Part shown: in pieces, positions 27,379-37,078 of the stretch
Position numbering within the stretch: the first letter of the stretch is position 1
Layout: each line of letters starts with the position of its first letter
Assembly: GCF_902497625.1 (NCBI RefSeq)
Contig: NZ_CABVGX010000019.1
Coordinates: 1 to 64,000 of the forward strand
DNA from: Pseudomonas fluorescens
Lineage (GTDB): Bacteria; Pseudomonadota; Gammaproteobacteria; Pseudomonadales; Pseudomonadaceae
Direction: 5' to 3'
Length of the DNA: 64,000 nt
Notes under the pieces: generated by a model
What the model was told of the DNA's origin: nothing
The model's input: the letters and a program-made list of their open reading frames with translations, nothing else
The model's database searches: none
Program-made: the position numbers and the translations under genes

Positions 27379-27813
27379 TTACCCGGCAATGGCCCGATCA
27401 ACCGACATTTTACCAGCCCCCTCGATCAACACCGCAATGCTCCCGCCGAGCAGCGCCAGCGCAAACTCATAGCCATTGTTGGCCATAAACAAACCATTAC
27501 TGATGTGCACCGTGAAAATCGCCACCAGTGAAACGAACGTCAGACCCAATGCCGCAGGACGAGCCAGCAGGCCGATGATCAAAGCCAGACCGCCAAAAAA
27601 CTCGGTACCGCCGGCGAGCGTCGCCATCAAGTAGCCTGGAGCCAGCCCAAGACTTTCCATGAACTGCGCAGTCCCCGCCAGCCCGTGTCCGCCAAACGCT
27701 CCGAAAAGCTTCTGGGCACCGTGTGCAGCAAAGATGATACCGACGAAAATACGCAAAACTGTCAGACCGTAGCCGGCGCGGGAAAACAAAACCTTGTTGA
27801 TCATCGAGCTCAT
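27379..27813 (-). CDS. DoxX-family membrane protein
   Basis: This 144-residue protein has four membrane helices. The N-terminal GLTVLRIFVGIIFAAHGAQK and LFGAFGGHGLAGTAQFMESL are the DoxX signature, followed by GTEFFGGLALIIGLLARPAA. DoxX proteins are membrane redox or sulfur-linked proteins of mostly unknown role. A GGATG precedes the ATG; another in-frame ATG lies three codons in. It is followed, after a gap, by a small unknown gene on the same strand. Confidence 0.85.
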   Translation of the reverse strand: MSSMINKVLFSRAGYGLTVLRIFVGIIFAAHGAQKLFGAFGGHGLAGTAQFMESLGLAPGYLMATLAGGTEFFGGLALIIGLLARPAALGLTFVSLVAIFTVHISNGLFMANNGYEFALALLGGSIAVLIEGAGKMSVDRAIAG

Positions 27814-27918
27814 GATGTGTCATCCATTTTGAGAGTTGTGTGTGATTGGCCGCCATCTTAATCGAATTGGCAAATGTTAAAAGCGCATATATCTCGTCAT
27901 AATCATCAATTTATCTGA

Positions 27919-29340
27919 TCATTTGCGAGAGAGGACTTTTTGCCCTCGGGGCTCCAGCGACTCCCGCTCGCGATCGAACGCCAAGTAATACTTGTTCACG
28001 CTATTAACATAGCTGACAGGTCCCATTCCCACCTGCTCCATGGCAATACGCTCGACCTGGAAAAACCACTGGTTAGGATTGAGGCCTCGTCGCCGCGCCT
28101 CGGCACGCATCGCTTGAACACGCTCCGGCCCAATGTTGTAGGCGGCCAACACAAACGCCATGCGCTCGCGTTCGTTGAGTCTGGGGCTGGCGAAGAACTT
28201 GCGTCTTATCATTGCCAGGTACTTGGCACCGGCCTGCACATTGGCATCAAGATTCTGAATATTGTTGACCCCGACCCGCTGCGCTGCCGATGGCGTGATT
28301 TGCATCAAGCCGGTGGGGCCGCTGCCACTGCGCGCATTGGGTTGCAAGCGCGACTCCTTGAACGCCAGCGCCGCGAGGTTCAACCAGTCCATGCCTTGCG
28401 CATCGGCGTGTTTCTGCAGCACAGGCCGCAGGCTTTCGAGCCGTTTGCGATCCGCTTTCGCCAACGGATAGTGCACCTGATACAAACGTCGATAGATGCG
28501 CAGAAACGCCACGTCCTGATCCGAGGGCTTTTTATAGCCAGTCAGAAAACGATCGATGCTGGCACGCAGCATCGATGCATCGCGGCGCACGAACCAGAAC
28601 TCCTCGCCCGGATCGCTGATCAGTACCTGCCGATCGAAACGCAACTTCGGCAAAATCTTGCCCCAGCGTTCGGCAATGGGTTGCTCAACGATAGTCAGGC
28701 GGAAGATCCCGCCCTGAACCATTTCCAGCACATCCTCGACTGCCAGACTGGGGTCGACCCATTCGATGTTCACTGGCGGCAGCTTGTGCAGCGCCAGCTT
28801 CTGGTTGATTTGGCTGACGGCATCCCCCGCGGCACTGCCGGTTGGCAACGCAAGGGTTTTGCCGGAGAGCTGTTCCAGTCGGGTATAGCGCCGTTCACCT
28901 TTGATCCCCACTAGCAGTAACGGCACATTCCGGGCGACCGGTTCGCTTGAGCTCACCGCATAACCGGGCTGCAGATCGAGCAGTTCACCGGGCGCGACCA
29001 GGTCGCCCTCGCCGCGCTGCAACGCGCCGAGCAATTGATCCTTGGCTTTGGGAATGATCTTGAGAGTGATTTCCTGACCATCACGGGCGTGGCCATTCAG
29101 GTATTGCTCGAAGGCGCGCAGACGATGATATTCGACACCGATCGCCTGGCCCTGCACTTCGCCGGAGCTGTTGCGGCTCTGATTGACCAGTACGCGCAGT
29201 ACACGACTGCTGCGGATCTCAGCGAGATCGCGGACCTTCGCCGCCGGCACGGCTTGCAGCGGGCCGGCGAGTCGTGCGACCGCCGGCATCGGCAGCAGCA
29301 ATGAACAACACAGCAGTAGCAGAATCGAGGGACGTGTCAT
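27919..29340 (-). CDS. Membrane-bound lytic transglycosylase F-like (MltF family)
   Basis: This 473-residue exported protein has a signal peptide (SILLLLCCSLLLPMPAVA), then an SBP_bac_3 sensory domain (about residues 40-275) and a C-terminal SLT lysozyme-like domain. The catalytic glutamate lies in NLAALAFKESRLQPNA, followed by GPTGLMQITPSAA and AAYNIGPERV. It cleaves peptidoglycan glycan chains to 1,6-anhydromuropeptides; the N-domain binds cell-wall peptides in MltF. No lipobox is evident. GGAGAG precedes the start. It diverges from tatD. Confidence 0.9.
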   Translation of the reverse strand: MTRPSILLLLCCSLLLPMPAVARLAGPLQAVPAAKVRDLAEIRSSRVLRVLVNQSRNSSGEVQGQAIGVEYHRLRAFEQYLNGHARDGQEITLKIIPKAKDQLLGALQRGEGDLVAPGELLDLQPGYAVSSSEPVARNVPLLLVGIKGERRYTRLEQLSGKTLALPTGSAAGDAVSQINQKLALHKLPPVNIEWVDPSLAVEDVLEMVQGGIFRLTIVEQPIAERWGKILPKLRFDRQVLISDPGEEFWFVRRDASMLRASIDRFLTGYKKPSDQDVAFLRIYRRLYQVHYPLAKADRKRLESLRPVLQKHADAQGMDWLNLAALAFKESRLQPNARSGSGPTGLMQITPSAAQRVGVNNIQNLDANVQAGAKYLAMIRRKFFASPRLNERERMAFVLAAYNIGPERVQAMRAEARRRGLNPNQWFFQVERIAMEQVGMGPVSYVNSVNKYYLAFDRERESLEPRGQKVLSRK

Positions 29341-29573
29341 CCACTCTCCGGGAAGAATACTGAGGCGATTGCGAAAAATGCCGGCAAATCGAACGACAGA
29401 AACAGAGCGCATTGAGCCCAAGCGAGTGCGCAAGACTGGCACAGTGATAGCACCTTGCCAATCCGGCCAGTCTTCAGGCATCAGCAGACCGCCACAACCC
29501 TTTGTAGTTCTTGGCTTTTCTTATAAATGTTCAGCTCTGATATGCTTTCCGGCCTTTGGTCCGAGGTAGCACC

Positions 29574-30392
29574 ATGCAACTCATCGATATTGGCGTCAAC
29601 CTGACCAACCCCGGTTTCGCCGACAAACATCAGGCTGTGCTTGATCGCGCCTATGCAGCAGGCGTCTGCCAACTGGTGTTGACCGGCACCAGTGTCGAGG
29701 GCAGCGAGCAGGCATTGGAGCTGTGCCAGCAGCTGGATGAAACGGCGCTGCGGTTGTTCGCCACCGCCGGCCTTCATCCGCATTCGGCCAGCGACTGGAA
29801 CGCTGACAGCGCTCAGCGTCTGCGCAGCTTGCTCAAAGAGCCACGAGTGGTCGCGGTGGGTGAATGCGGGCTGGATTTCAATCGTGATTTCTCGCCTCGT
29901 CCACAGCAGGAAAAGGTCCTCGAAGAACAGCTGGCGATGGCAGTCGAACTGCAATTGCCGGTGTTTCTGCATGAGCGCGACGCCAATCAGCGCATGCTGG
30001 AAATCCTTCGCGATTATCGCGATCAACTACCTGCCGCCGTGGTGCATTGCTTCACCGGCGAAAAAAAGGCGCTGTTCAGCTACCTCGACCTGGACTTGCA
30101 CATCGGTATCACCGGCTGGATCTGTGATGAACGCCGTGGCACTCATCTGCATCCGCTGGTGAAGGAGATCAAATGCGGACGGTTGATGCTGGAGAGTGAT
30201 GCGCCTTACCTGTTGCCACGCAGCTTGCGGCCGAAGCCAAAAAACGGCCGCAACGAGCCGGCGTATTTGACCGAAGTGTTGCGGGAAGTGGCAGTGCATC
30301 GCGGGGAAAGCGAGGAAGATCTAGCCGCGCACACGACCGCGTGTGCGCGGGCTTTTTTTGGTATGCCGTCCTTGGACGCAACACAAATTTAG
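29574..30392 (+). CDS. tatD: TatD-family metal-dependent deoxyribonuclease
   Basis: This 272-residue TIM-barrel nuclease opens [12 protein letters not shown], the TatD form without the classical HxH. It carries [27 protein letters not shown], the histidine of [20 protein letters not shown] and [15 protein letters not shown]. TatD proteins are 3'-5' DNases active in DNA repair after oxidative damage. GAGG precedes the start at 29574. It is divergent from the MltF-like gene (233 bp between starts). Confidence 0.9.
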   Translation: MQLIDIGVNLTNPGFADKHQAVLDRAYAAGVCQLVLTGTSVEGSEQALELCQQLDETALRLFATAGLHPHSASDWNADSAQRLRSLLKEPRVVAVGECGLDFNRDFSPRPQQEKVLEEQLAMAVELQLPVFLHERDANQRMLEILRDYRDQLPAAVVHCFTGEKKALFSYLDLDLHIGITGWICDERRGTHLHPLVKEIKCGRLMLESDAPYLLPRSLRPKPKNGRNEPAYLTEVLREVAVHRGESEEDLAAHTTACARAFFGMPSLDATQI

Positions 30393-30420
30393 CAGCCTTT
30401 GGCGAGGGCTCCGGCCGAGA

Positions 30421-30449
30421 TGGGACGCAGGCTGCGCCAGCTGCTACGA
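30421..30449 (-). repeat. Single copy of the GTAGCAGCTGGCGCAGCCTGC repeat
   Basis: GGGACGCAGGCTGCGCCAGC followed by TGCTACG matches the unit that forms a large array at 61289-61560. It lies between the convergent tatD and acyl-CoA dehydrogenase genes. Confidence 0.8.
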
Positions 30450-30468
30450 GATAGCGTTTTAACCAGAG

Positions 30469-31698
30469 TCAGTGGTTACTGCGCAGCATTTCCTTCGGCA
30501 CGTATTTGCCGATTTCGAATTTGCCGATCGCCGCGCGGTGTACTTCGTCCGGACCATCGGCCAGGCGCAGCGTGCGTTGCATCGCATACATATAGGCCAG
30601 CGGGAAATCGTTGGACACCCCTGCCCCGCCATGAATCTGGATCGCTCGGTCAATCACCCGCAGCGCCACGTTCGGTGCAACCACCTTGATCTGCGCGATC
30701 TCACTCTTGGCGACCTTGTTACCGATGGTGTCCATCATGTAGGCCGCTTTCAACGTCAGCAGGCGTGCCATGTCGATCTCCATCCGCGAGTCGGCGATCT
30801 TGTCGATATTGCCACCCAGGCGCGCCAACGGTTTACCGAAAGCGCTGCGGTTGACCGAGCGTCTGCACATCAATTCCAGCGCACGCTCCGCCATGCCGAC
30901 CGAACGCATGCAGTGGTGAATCCGGCCTGGCCCGAGCCGACCTTGAGCGATTTCAAAGCCGCGTCCTTCACCCAGCAGAACGTTTTCGTACGGCACGCGG
31001 ACATTTTCGAACAGCACTTCAGCATGACCGTGAGGCGCATCGTCGTAACCGAACACCGGTAGCGGACGGACAATCTTCACGCCGGGGGTATCCACCGGCA
31101 CCAGGATCATCGAGTGCTGAGCGTGACGCGGCGCGTCGGGGTTGCTCAAGCCCATGAAAATCATGATCTTGCAGCGCGGATCGCAAGCGCCGGAGGTCCA
31201 CCATTTTTTGCCATTGATCACCCACTCATTGCCATCACGCACGGCGCGGGCGGCCATGTTGGTGGCGTCCGATGAAGCCACGTCCGGTTCGGTCATGGCA
31301 AATGCCGAGCGAATTTCGCCGCGCAGCAGCGGCTCGAGCCAGCGTTGTTTCTGCTCTTCGTTGGCATAGCGCACCAGCACTTCCATGTTGCCGGTGTCCG
31401 GTGCCGAGCAGTTGAACGGCTCTGGCCCTAGCAGCGAGCGGCCCATGATCTCCGCCAGTGGCGCGTATTCGAGGTTGGTCAGGCCGGCGCCAAGTTCCGA
31501 CTCAGGCAGAAACAAATTCCACAGCCCTTCAGCCTTGGCCTTGAGTTTGAGCTCCTCCATGATTGCCGTCGGCTGCCAGCGATCGCCCTCGGCAACCTGA
31601 CGCTCGAATACGGCTTCGGCGGGGTAAACGTAAGTGTCCATGAACGCGGTCACGCGCTCACGCAGTTCTTGCACCTTGGGCGAATAAGCGAAATCCAT
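30469..31698 (-). CDS. Acyl-CoA dehydrogenase family protein
   Basis: This 409-residue flavoprotein carries the acyl-CoA dehydrogenase fold: [19 protein letters not shown] (FAD and acyl binding), [20 protein letters not shown], and [20 protein letters not shown] at the C-terminus. The WWTSGA and [10 protein letters not shown] blocks resemble the ACAD10/11-type subgroup, which acts on branched or hydroxylated long acyl-CoAs. The substrate is uncertain. It is divergent from a LysR gene (166 bp between starts), its probable regulator. Confidence 0.88.
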   Translation of the reverse strand: MDFAYSPKVQELRERVTAFMDTYVYPAEAVFERQVAEGDRWQPTAIMEELKLKAKAEGLWNLFLPESELGAGLTNLEYAPLAEIMGRSLLGPEPFNCSAPDTGNMEVLVRYANEEQKQRWLEPLLRGEIRSAFAMTEPDVASSDATNMAARAVRDGNEWVINGKKWWTSGACDPRCKIMIFMGLSNPDAPRHAQHSMILVPVDTPGVKIVRPLPVFGYDDAPHGHAEVLFENVRVPYENVLLGEGRGFEIAQGRLGPGRIHHCMRSVGMAERALELMCRRSVNRSAFGKPLARLGGNIDKIADSRMEIDMARLLTLKAAYMMDTIGNKVAKSEIAQIKVVAPNVALRVIDRAIQIHGGAGVSNDFPLAYMYAMQRTLRLADGPDEVHRAAIGKFEIGKYVPKEMLRSNH

Positions 31699-31864
31699 GG
31701 GCAGCTCTACCTTTGAGAATGAGGTTTCAGAGGAGTTGTTCAGATCATGAAATCGATGCTAGAACAGCTACGAAAATTTACCTAGCCTATTCTCGGCGTG
31801 TATTAACATTCATCACCGATATATGATCGGCTGATTGAGACCCCAACAATAAGAGTGCCGCGCA

Positions 31865-32794
31865 ATGAATCTGAGCAAGGTCGACCTCAACCTTTTCATC
31901 GTCTTCGACGCGATCTACACCGAAGCCAACCTGACCCGCGCGGGGCAGATTGTCGGCATCACTCAACCGGCGGTCTCGAACGCTCTGGCCCGCCTGCGCG
32001 AGACGTTCAACGATCCATTGTTCGTGCGTACGGCCCAGGGCATGGTGCCGACACCCATGGCGCAGAACATCATTGGCCCGGTGCGTAACGCATTGTCGCT
32101 GCTGCGGGTTTCCGTGCAGGAGAGCCGCATTTTCAACCCGCTGCAGGCGGCCAAGACCTATCGCATCAGCATGACCGACCTGACCGAAGCGGTGATCCTG
32201 CCGCCGCTGTTCCAGCGCCTGCGCCGCCTGGCGCCGACGGTTATCATCGAAAGTTTCCTGTCCAAGCGCCGCGAAACCACCAAGGAACTGGCAGCCGGTC
32301 GTCTCGACTTCGCCGTGGATGCGCCGCTCAACACCGACCCACAAGTGCGCCACGTCAAGTTGATGGAAGACCGCTACGTGTGCGCCATGCGCAAGGGGCA
32401 TGCACTGGCCGGCAAAGATAAATTGACCCTCGATGATTACCTGGCGCTGACCCACATTCATATTTCCAGTCGCCGCAGTGGCCTCGGTCACGTTGACCTG
32501 GCGTTGGGCAAAATGGGCATTCAACGCAAGATTGCCCTGCGCTCTCAGCATTACCTGATGGCTTCACAAGTGTTGCAACAGACCGACATGGTCATGACCG
32601 TGCCGGAGCGCTTTGCCCGGCGCAACGATCTGCATGCCTTCAGCCTCCCCGTGAATGACGTGCCACCGGTGGAAACTCACCTTTATTGGCACGAAAGCAC
32701 CGATCAGGACCCGGCTAACCGCTGGATGCGCGAGCAGATGATCGAACTGTGTCAGCAAGTCACGGCGCATGAGAAGAAGCTCGATAAGGTTTAG
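31865..32794 (+). CDS. LysR-family regulator, NodD/LeuO-like group
   Basis: This 309-residue regulator has the N-terminal DNA-binding block DLNLFIVFDAIYTEANLTRA and TQPAVSNALARLRETFNDPL, plus FVRTAQGMVPTPMA typical of the NodD/NahR/LeuO branch, followed by an effector domain. It lies opposite the acyl-CoA dehydrogenase gene, so control of fatty acyl-CoA degradation is likely. A 3' repeat hairpin follows. Confidence 0.86.
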   Translation: MNLSKVDLNLFIVFDAIYTEANLTRAGQIVGITQPAVSNALARLRETFNDPLFVRTAQGMVPTPMAQNIIGPVRNALSLLRVSVQESRIFNPLQAAKTYRISMTDLTEAVILPPLFQRLRRLAPTVIIESFLSKRRETTKELAAGRLDFAVDAPLNTDPQVRHVKLMEDRYVCAMRKGHALAGKDKLTLDDYLALTHIHISSRRSGLGHVDLALGKMGIQRKIALRSQHYLMASQVLQQTDMVMTVPERFARRNDLHAFSLPVNDVPPVETHLYWHESTDQDPANRWMREQMIELCQQVTAHEKKLDKV

Positions 32795-32810
32795 GAGCCG
32801 TAACCCGGCC

Positions 32811-32902
32811 GCCCTCATCGCGAGCCGGCTCGCTCCCATATTCGTTCAAGTCCTCTCGAAAGAATGCGCTTATATGTGGGAGCGAGCCTGCTCGCGATGA
32901 GG
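32811..32902. repeat. Inverted REP pair
   Basis: CCTCATCGCGAGCCGGCTCG and inverse TGTGGGAGCGAGCCTGCTCG then CGATGAGG flank a loop of about 40 bp, between the LysR gene and the LiuR promoter. Confidence 0.85.
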
Positions 32903-32931
32903 CCAGCGGCAATACCATGGAACCGCGCCCC

Positions 32932-32963
32932 TTGACGTAAACGTCAACCTGCCATTAGCTTAG
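32932..32963 (+). promoter_or_regulatory. LiuR-type operator and promoter of liuR
   Basis: The near-palindrome TTGACGTAAACGTCAA (32932-32947) overlaps the -35 region (TTGACG). A weak -10 (TAGCTT) lies at 32956-32961, after an 18-bp spacer. The arrangement is typical of MerR-family promoters, with the operator between -35 and -10, and suggests autoregulation. The same ACGT-based motif stands before liuA. Confidence 0.7.
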
Positions 32964-32988
32964 CGCCATGACCTTTGAGAGCGCTTCC

Positions 32989-33387
32989 ATGAGCAGCCAG
33001 ACCTACAGCATCTCCGACCTCGCCCGCGAGCTCGATATCACCACCCGGGCGATTCGTTTTTACGAAGAGCAAGGCCTGCTCAGCCCGGAGCGGCGCGGCC
33101 AGGAACGTATTTATTCGCCCCGCGACAAAGTCAGCCTCAAATTGATTTTGCGCGGCAAGCGCATCGGCTTTTCGCTGGCCGAATGCCGGGAGCTCATCGA
33201 GCTCTACGACCCTACAGGTGGCAATCAGAAGCAATTGCAAACCATGCTGTTGAAGATCGCCGAGCGTCGTGAACAGCTGGAGCAACAGATGCTCGACATC
33301 GAGCAGATGAAGCTGGAGCTTGATACCGCGCAGGAGCGCTGCACTCAGGCGCTGGAACAGACAATCAAGAGTCAATCAATTCAGTAG
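32989..33387 (+). CDS. liuR: MerR-family regulator of leucine/isovalerate catabolism LiuR
   Basis: This 132-residue regulator has the MerR helix-turn-helix YSISDLARELDITTRAIRFY and EEQGLLSPERRGQERIY, then a coiled-coil dimerisation helix (EQLEQQMLDIEQMKLELDTA). It lacks the metal-binding cysteines of metal-sensing MerR proteins, which fits LiuR/GnyR. I chose the ATG at 32989 because the ATG at 32968 would sit at the predicted transcript start. Downstream liuE, and ACGT palindromes before liuR and liuA, place it in leucine degradation. Confidence 0.88.
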   Translation: MSSQTYSISDLARELDITTRAIRFYEEQGLLSPERRGQERIYSPRDKVSLKLILRGKRIGFSLAECRELIELYDPTGGNQKQLQTMLLKIAERREQLEQQMLDIEQMKLELDTAQERCTQALEQTIKSQSIQ

Positions 33388-33400
33388 GTTCACGCTGTCT

Positions 33401-33521
33401 CCTGTGGGAGCGGGCTTGGTCTGGGCGGCATTCCGACGAATGCGGGCTCACATTCAACAAAAATGTTGGCGGATACACCGCTTCGTCGGAATGCCGCCCA
33501 GACCAAGCCCGCTCCCACAGG
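33401..33521. repeat. Inverted repeat with perfect 40-bp arms between liuR and liuE
   Basis: Arms at 33401-33440 and 33482-33521 (CCTGTGGGAGCGGGCTTGGT onward) are exact reverse complements around a 41-bp loop. It lies inside the probable liuR-liuE transcript and would form a very stable RNA hairpin. Confidence 0.92.
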
Positions 33522-33560
33522 TCTTCAGTGCACTCAGTCAATCAGCACAGGTCGATTCCC

Positions 33561-34460
33561 ATGCCCCTACCCTCCCACGTACGCCTGGTCGAAGTCGGCC
33601 CTCGCGACGGTCTGCAAAACGAAGCTCAGCCAATCAGCGTGACCGACAAAGTACAACTGGTCGACGCGCTGACCGCCGCTGGCCTGAGCTATATAGAAGT
33701 CGGCAGTTTCGTATCGCCCAAATGGGTGCCGCAAATGGCCGGCTCCGCTGACGTCTTCGCGCAGATCCAGCGCAAACCGGGGGTGACCTATGCCGCCCTC
33801 GCGCCGAACCTGCGCGGTTTCGAAGATGCAATTGCCGCCGGGGTCAAGGAAGTCGCGGTGTTTGCCGCCGCTTCGGAAGCGTTCTCCCAGCGCAACATCA
33901 ATTGCTCGATCAGCGAAAGCCTGCAGCGCTTCGAGCCGATCATGGACGCCGCCCGGCAGCACGGTGTGAAGGTGCGCGGTTACGTCTCCTGCGTCCTGGG
34001 GTGCCCATATGAGGGCGACGTCAAACCCGGGCAAGTTGCCCGGGTCGCCCGGGAGCTGTATGCGATGGGGTGCTACGAAGTGTCTCTGGGCGACACCATC
34101 GGTACTGGCACTGCGGGCGCTACCCGCACGATGTTTGAAGTGGTTTCGGCGGATGTGCCTCGGGAAAAACTGGCCGGGCATTTCCACGACACCTATGGCC
34201 AGGCGATGGCCAATATCTATGCCAGCCTGCTCGAAGGCATCTCGGTGTTCGACAGCTCCATCGCCGGTCTCGGCGGCTGTCCCTACGCAAAAGGCGCCAG
34301 CGGTAACGTCGCGACCGAAGACGTTGTTTATTTGTTGAATGGTTTGGGCATCGACACTGGGATTGATCTTGAAGCCCTGATTCTGGCGGGTCAGCAGATC
34401 TGCACGGTGCTGGGTCGCCCGACCGGTTCGCGGGTGGCCAAGGTGCGGAGCGCACTGTGA
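33561..34460 (+). CDS. liuE: Hydroxymethylglutaryl-CoA lyase
   Basis: This 299-residue HMGL-like TIM-barrel enzyme cleaves HMG-CoA to acetyl-CoA and acetoacetate, the last step of leucine degradation. Motifs: RLVEVGPRDGLQNE near the N-terminus, KVRGYVSCVLGCPYEG, GHFHDTYGQAMAN (metal-ligand histidines), and GLGGCPYAKGASGNVATEDV with the active-site cysteine. The start is the ATG at 33561. It is downstream of liuR but away from liuABCD (37-43 kb). In P. aeruginosa all liu genes form one run; here an RNA gene and an acyl-CoA synthetase gene lie between. Confidence 0.95.
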   Translation: MPLPSHVRLVEVGPRDGLQNEAQPISVTDKVQLVDALTAAGLSYIEVGSFVSPKWVPQMAGSADVFAQIQRKPGVTYAALAPNLRGFEDAIAAGVKEVAVFAAASEAFSQRNINCSISESLQRFEPIMDAARQHGVKVRGYVSCVLGCPYEGDVKPGQVARVARELYAMGCYEVSLGDTIGTGTAGATRTMFEVVSADVPREKLAGHFHDTYGQAMANIYASLLEGISVFDSSIAGLGGCPYAKGASGNVATEDVVYLLNGLGIDTGIDLEALILAGQQICTVLGRPTGSRVAKVRSAL

Positions 34461-34603
34461 GCGGACAGATGTGAACAAGGTGTTACCGTGCGGTCTGGAA
34501 TGTGGGGCACAAACGAGTAACACGGAAACAAATTGTCGGATTTCACCTGAAAGAAAATTCCTACAAATTTTCAACCCCTTGAATTTAAAGGGTTTTATAA
34601 AGT

Positions 34604-34619
34604 TGGCACGGCATCTGCT
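34604..34619 (+). promoter_or_regulatory. Sigma-54 promoter of the CrcY-like RNA
   Basis: TGGCACGGCATCTGCT has GG at 34605-34606 and GC at 34617-34618, the exact 12-bp spacing of RpoN promoters. Transcription would start near 34629. In pseudomonads the Crc-sequestering RNAs use RpoN and the CbrB activator. Confidence 0.88.
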
Positions 34620-34628
34620 ATCTCTATG

Positions 34629-35003
34629 GCATAACAAGAATAAAAAGCAGCAAACCAATAAAAATAAGATGAAACGACTCTGACATAACAAGAACAACAC
34701 GGCAGAGACGCAGCTAACAGATTTTTTTGGAGAGGATGTGCTTTTCAGGGTGCTTTTCGGAGTAACCCGCAACCGGACAGAGAATAATAAAACTACCTTC
34801 AGGTAGCTCCCGTACTGGTTGGATCGCTCAGCGAAAAAGTAGATCAGCGCTCAAAAAAATACGTTTGCTCTTGATCCCGGATGGGGATCGACAAAAACAG
34901 CGGTAAAGGGTCACGGTTTCCAAAAACAACAAAGGCCGCCCCTCAATAATAAAAAAGAGCACGCAACGACAAATTAAAGGGGAGCTTCGGCTCCCCTTTG
35001 TGC
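34629..35003 (+). ncRNA. crcY: CrcY/CrcX-like small RNA that sequesters Hfq/Crc
   Basis: About 375 nt lie between a sigma-54 promoter and a strong terminator, without a gene. It carries the AANAANAA motif bound by Hfq/Crc in at least six clusters: 34633-34640, 34657-34667, 34687-34697, 34783-34790, 34922-34932 and 34945-34952. These features define the CrcZ/CrcY/CrcX family, which relieves catabolite repression when poor carbon sources are used. The location next to the HMG-CoA lyase gene matches my memory of P. putida crcY. The start point is inferred from the promoter. Confidence 0.88.
34976..35003 (+). terminator. Terminator of the CrcY-like RNA
   Basis: AAAGGGGAGC / GCTCCCCTTT with a TTCG tetraloop, the most stable type of hairpin, then a T-containing tail. 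Confidence 0.9.
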
Positions 35004-35032
35004 TTTCTGCGATTCGGGTTTGCTCACCACCT

Positions 35033-35123
35033 CTGTGGGAGCCAGCCTGCAGGCGATTGCGGAGTGTCCATCAACATTCGCGTATCTGAACCACCGCTAT
35101 CGCCAGCAGGCTGGCTCCCACAA
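35033..35123. repeat. Inverted repeat (GGGAGCCAGCCTGC type)
   Basis: CTGTGGGAGCCAGCCTGCAG and the inverse GCCAGCAGGCTGGCTCCCAC flank a loop of about 45 bp at the 3' end of the acyl-CoA synthetase gene. Confidence 0.82.
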
Positions 35124-35135
35124 GGGGAGAAATTG

Positions 35136-36833
35136 TCATAACGGCTCTTCGCGCAGCTCCTCAATACTGATCTCGCGCATGCGGAATTTCTGAATCTTGC
35201 CAGTGACCGTCATCGGAAACTCCTCGACGAATTTGAAATGCCGAGGCGTCTTGAAGTGGGCAATGCGCTCCTTGCACCAGGTTTGCAATTCCAGTTCGTT
35301 AGCGCTGTGGCCCGGATGAAACTTGATCCAGGCAACGATTTCTTCGCCGTAACGCGAGCACGGAATGCCGATCACCTGCACATCCGCAACCGCCGGGTGG
35401 GTGAAGAAGAACTCCTCCAGCTCCCGCGGGTAAATATTCTCACCGCCGCGGATGATCATGTCCTTGTTGCGCCCGGCAATGCACACGTAGCCGTCATCGT
35501 TCATGCTCGCCAGGTCGCCAGTGTGCATCCAACCGGCCGCATCAATGGCTTCGGCGGTGCCTTGTGGATTGTTCCAGTAGCCGAGCATGACGCTGTAACC
35601 GCGGGTGCACAGTTCGCCGATGGTGCCGCGGGGCACCGGGTTACCCGCTTCATCGATGATCTTGCTTTCCAGTTGCGGCTGAGTGCGCCCGACGGTGGTG
35701 ACGCGCAATTCCAGCTCGTCCGACGGGCCGGTCTGCAACGACACCGGACTGGTTTCCGTCATGCCGTAAGCAATCTGCACTTCGCTCATGTGCAATTCAC
35801 TGATGACGCGACGCATCACCTCGATCGGGCAAGTTGCGCCAGCCATGATCCCGGTGCGCAGGCTCGACAGATCGAATTCGGCACGCTGCGGCTGATCGAG
35901 CAAGGCAATGAACATAGTCGGTACGCCGTAAAGCGCGGTGGCTTTTTCTTCGGCGACGGTGGCCAGCGTCAGTTGTGGATCGAATGCATCATTGGGATAA
36001 ATCATGGTACTGCCATGGGTGATGCACCCCAGATTGCCCATGACCATGCCGAAGCAGTGGTACAGCGGTACAGGAATGACCAGACGATCGTTCGCGGTCA
36101 GCCCGAGGCTTTCGCCGACCATATAGCCATTGTTGAGAATGTTGTAATGACTGAGGGTCGCACCTTTGGGAAACCCCGTGGTGCCCGAGGTGTACTGGAT
36201 GTTCACCGCCTGGTCAAAGTGCAGGCTGTCCTGACGCTCGCGCAACTGCTGCGGCGAAACGCCGAGCGCAAGATCGGCCAATTGCGCCCACGGCAGAAAT
36301 CCTGCGGGTGGCTGCGAATCCAGACTGATCAGGCCACGCAGATCCGGGAGGCGCTTGCTGTGTAACTGCCCGATCGATTGCTCGGCCAGTTCCGGCACCA
36401 ACCCCTGCAACATCGCGTGGTAATCCGAGGTTTTGAAAGCACCGGCGCAGACCAGCCACTGGCAGCCTGACTGCTTCAGCACGTACTCAAGCTCGGAACT
36501 GCGGTAAGCCGGATTGATGTTGACAAGAATCACGCCCAGCTTGGCACTGGCGAATTGGCTGATGCACCACTGCGCGCAATTCGGCGCCCAGATGCCCAAG
36601 CGGTCGCCGGTTTGCAGGCCCAGTGCCAGCAGAGCCCGGGCGTAAAGGTCAACAGCGTCGGACAGTTGCTGCCAGGTGTAACGCAACTGCTGATGCCGGA
36701 CGACCAGCGCCTCACCGTGGGGATGCTGCTTGACCGTTTTATCGAACGCCTCGCCGATGGTCATCGCCAATAGCGGTATGTCGTGAGAACCACAGGTGTA
36801 GCTGCGCTGCGGTGTTGCGCCGGGCTGATCCAT
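35136..36833 (-). CDS. AMP-forming acyl-CoA synthetase
   Basis: This 565-residue ligase has the AMP-binding domain with [48 protein letters not shown] and the C-terminal lysine of [12 protein letters not shown]. It activates a fatty acid to its CoA ester through an acyl-adenylate. It lies beside the liu operon, so short or branched acids such as isovalerate or methyl-branched fatty acids are likely, but the substrate is not fixed by sequence. The leader carries AAAAACAA (36850-36857) next to the AGGGG ribosome site, a candidate Crc/Hfq repression target. It is divergent from liuA. Confidence 0.92.
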   Translation of the reverse strand: MDQPGATPQRSYTCGSHDIPLLAMTIGEAFDKTVKQHPHGEALVVRHQQLRYTWQQLSDAVDLYARALLALGLQTGDRLGIWAPNCAQWCISQFASAKLGVILVNINPAYRSSELEYVLKQSGCQWLVCAGAFKTSDYHAMLQGLVPELAEQSIGQLHSKRLPDLRGLISLDSQPPAGFLPWAQLADLALGVSPQQLRERQDSLHFDQAVNIQYTSGTTGFPKGATLSHYNILNNGYMVGESLGLTANDRLVIPVPLYHCFGMVMGNLGCITHGSTMIYPNDAFDPQLTLATVAEEKATALYGVPTMFIALLDQPQRAEFDLSSLRTGIMAGATCPIEVMRRVISELHMSEVQIAYGMTETSPVSLQTGPSDELELRVTTVGRTQPQLESKIIDEAGNPVPRGTIGELCTRGYSVMLGYWNNPQGTAEAIDAAGWMHTGDLASMNDDGYVCIAGRNKDMIIRGGENIYPRELEEFFFTHPAVADVQVIGIPCSRYGEEIVAWIKFHPGHSANELELQTWCKERIAHFKTPRHFKFVEEFPMTVTGKIQKFRMREISIEELREEPL

Positions 36834-36962
36834 GAAGTGGCGTCCCCTATTGTTTTTGTAAGAACGTGTCCGCTCGCCGAGATAAGAGCATCGGTTTTGT
36901 CACGCCGGCGCCTCTGGAGCTGAATCCTTCGCGAGCAAGCTTTGCTGCTACAGAATCACTCA

Positions 36963-37023
36963 AGTTAACGTTAACGTAAAGGGCGATTGACAGCCATTCA
37001 TCACAGGTTTACGTTAACGTAAA
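36963..37023 (+). promoter_or_regulatory. Two LiuR operator palindromes before liuA
   Basis: A perfect 16-bp palindrome TTTACGTTAACGTAAA at 37008-37023 and a second copy of its ACGTTAACGT core at 36968-36977 lie 43 bp apart, about four helical turns. They fit LiuR-type binding sites, in line with the related ACGT palindrome before liuR. Confidence 0.78.
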
Positions 37024-37078
37024 GGTGAGAGCTCGCATCATGCCCTCCCCGCCCTACAAAAAAGCCAAAAGGTGCCCC

